This document shows, one piece after another, positions 63,074 through 64,000 of a stretch of DNA of 64,000 bases. The notes beneath the pieces were generated by a model that was not told the DNA's origin, ran no database searches, and worked only from the letters and a program-made list of their open reading frames with translations. Source of the DNA: Tolypothrix tenuis PCC 7101 (GTDB taxonomy: Bacteria > Cyanobacteriota > Cyanobacteriia > Cyanobacteriales > Nostocaceae); assembly GCF_002368295.1 (NCBI RefSeq), contig NZ_AP018248.1, positions 1,336,477 through 1,400,476 of the forward strand, in the 5' to 3' direction. Position 1 is the stretch's first letter; each line of letters opens with the position of its first letter. The translations under genes were made by a program, and so were the position numbers.

Positions 63074-63398
63074 CTTAATTTCACAAAGCTAAACAACTTT
63101 AAATAAAGTATTTTATCAATTCTGTATAGCATTACTATTCTTTACAAAAAGTAGATATTGCTAATACTGATTTACTAGAACCAAATAGCGCTACAATGAC
63201 ACAACCTTGGGTTTTTTTAACCCAATTATTGATTGCTTTTAACGCAGTGTATCCCTTGGGATAATACAATGGAAGCAAAGTTATGTGCTGTTTTAAACTA
63301 GCAGAATAAAGACGTTTCGTAGCAAATTTGACAAAATGATACAGTGATACTCTGTATCTAATAAGGCTTGTAGCATCTCAACGCTTGTAATATTTTTT
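63074..63398. other. Divergent spacer GNAT / arginine dihydrolase
   Basis: Contains the candidate promoter/operator described below at 63328-63358; otherwise nothing recognised. Confidence 0.4.
63328..63358 (+). promoter_or_regulatory. TTGACA box and inverted repeat upstream of agrE
   Basis: A consensus -35 TTGACA (63328-63333) is followed by a perfect 7-bp inverted repeat GATACAG/CTGTATC (63338-63344, 63352-63358) centred 50 bases before the start codon. No good -10 fits; the repeat would occupy that position, as for a repressor site. The cognate regulator is unknown. Confidence 0.45.
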
Positions 63399-64000
63399 AT
63401 GACTTCCCCGATTCGCTTTTTGATGTGCGCTCCTGACCACTACGATGTGGACTATGTGATTAATCCCTGGATGGAAGGGAACATTCACAAATCATCGCGC
63501 GATCGCGCTGTGGAACAGTGGCAAAAACTCTACCATGTCCTGAAAGACCATGCCATTGTCGATTTAGTACCACCAGAAAAAGGCTGGCCTGATATGGTAT
63601 TTACCGCCAACGCTGGTTTAGTGTTGGGGGATAACGTAGTTCTGAGTCGCTTTTTACACAAAGAACGTCAGGGAGAAGAGCCTTACTTCCAAAAATGGTT
63701 TGAAGCTAACGGTTACACAGTGCATGTATTACCTAAAGACTTGCCCTTTGAAGGCGCAGGAGATGCACTTTTAGACCGGGAAGGACGCTGGTTATGGGCG
63801 GGTTACGGCTTCCGTTCAGAATTAGATTCTCACCCCTACTTAGCGAAGTGGTTGGATATTGAAGTATTATCCCTACGGCTAATTGATGAGCGTTTTTATC
63901 ATTTAGATACCTGCTTCTGTCCCTTAGCCAACGGTTATTTACTTTATTATCCTGGTGCGTTTGATTCCTACTCCAACCGCCTAATTGAAATGCGAGTAGC
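63399..64000 (+). CDS. agrE: Arginine dihydrolase / AgrE-ArgZ family, N-terminal part
   Basis: Cyanobacterial ArgZ/AgrE enzymes convert arginine to ornithine, NH3 and CO2; AgrE also carries a C-terminal ornithine cyclodeaminase making proline. They mobilise arginine released from cyanophycin. The 200 visible residues begin MTSPIRFLMCAPDHYDVDYV and show guanidine-group-modifying motifs: DMVFTANAGLVL, FEGAGDALLD and HLDTCFCPLANG with the catalytic Cys region. ATG 63399 lies in TTTTTTATGACT without a strong ribosome site. The gene runs off the right edge, so presence of the second domain cannot be judged. Family strongly supported. Confidence 0.9.
   Translation, partial: MTSPIRFLMCAPDHYDVDYVINPWMEGNIHKSSRDRAVEQWQKLYHVLKDHAIVDLVPPEKGWPDMVFTANAGLVLGDNVVLSRFLHKERQGEEPYFQKWFEANGYTVHVLPKDLPFEGAGDALLDREGRWLWAGYGFRSELDSHPYLAKWLDIEVLSLRLIDERFYHLDTCFCPLANGYLLYYPGAFDSYSNRLIEMRV

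Overview
This 64 kb window is chromosomal DNA of a filamentous cyanobacterium, most likely of the heterocyst-forming Nostocales (Nostoc, Calothrix or Tolypothrix type). The evidence is the density of HIP1 octamers (GCGATCGC), spacers full of short tandem heptanucleotide repeats, and genes found in oxygenic phototrophs: the phylloquinone genes menF, menA, menC, menE and the DHNA-CoA thioesterase gene, thf1/psb29, ndhS, a CpcT/CpeT bilin lyase, and the gene order guaB3 - yfr1 RNA - trxA. No rRNA or tRNA gene, CRISPR array, intact insertion sequence or prophage was seen. All assignments come from reading the sequence; no database search was run.

Layout. 0-3.5 kb: mutS2 (runs off the left edge), a BrnT/BrnA toxin-antitoxin pair and a decayed coiled-coil gene. 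3.7-7.6 kb: guaB3, the Yfr1 small RNA, trxA, a stretch that looks like an unidentified structured RNA, and a LOG-family gene. 8.3-19 kb: cell envelope and housekeeping (class C D,D-carboxypeptidase, LptC-like lipoprotein with a LabA/NYN gene, metG, an acyltransferase and a PES-like hydrolase, an EcsC-like protein, pepA). 19.1-24.7 kb: fatty-acid and phospholipid genes plsX-fabH-fabD-plsC, then an AI-2E-type permease and a DUF2288 gene. 24.8-30.8 kb: the phylloquinone cluster, with menF divergent from menA-menC-menE and menI convergent. 31.1-33.6 kb: a HopA1-domain gene next to an APH-type kinase gene, the enzyme pair that dehydrates Ser/Thr in class V lanthipeptides and thioamitides. 34.8-39.5 kb: TMEM14-like, DUF815 ATPase, a membrane-anchored coiled-coil protein with a TerB_C-like tail, and a BrxC/BrxD-type ATPase; this is the most system-like accessory block. 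39.8-47 kb: a 44-residue gene, a phosphorylase-kinase-alpha/GH15-like giant, YkvA, ExbB/ExbD and a holin-like membrane protein. 47-64 kb: thf1, cpcT-like, STAS, hemF, SRPBCC, mrp, rodA, ndhS, HAS-barrel, a CPA2 antiporter with Usp domains, UDP-xylose synthase, UDP-glucose dehydrogenase, DUF2993, GNAT, and the start of an arginine-dihydrolase gene (AgrE/ArgZ).

Three themes deserve attention. (1) Heptad-repeat elements with a G-rich half followed by a C-rich half fill the spacers, and the same kind of element sits in frame inside mutS2 and menC; menE carries a related low-complexity insert and menI a repeat-derived tail. (2) Two enzyme sets known from RiPP biosynthesis and from Ter/BREX-type defence occur here in minimal form, without a visible precursor peptide or helicase partner. 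(3) Several short genes or remnants (small basic protein, RHH gene with an in-frame UAA, frameshifted coiled-coil gene) are easy to miss.
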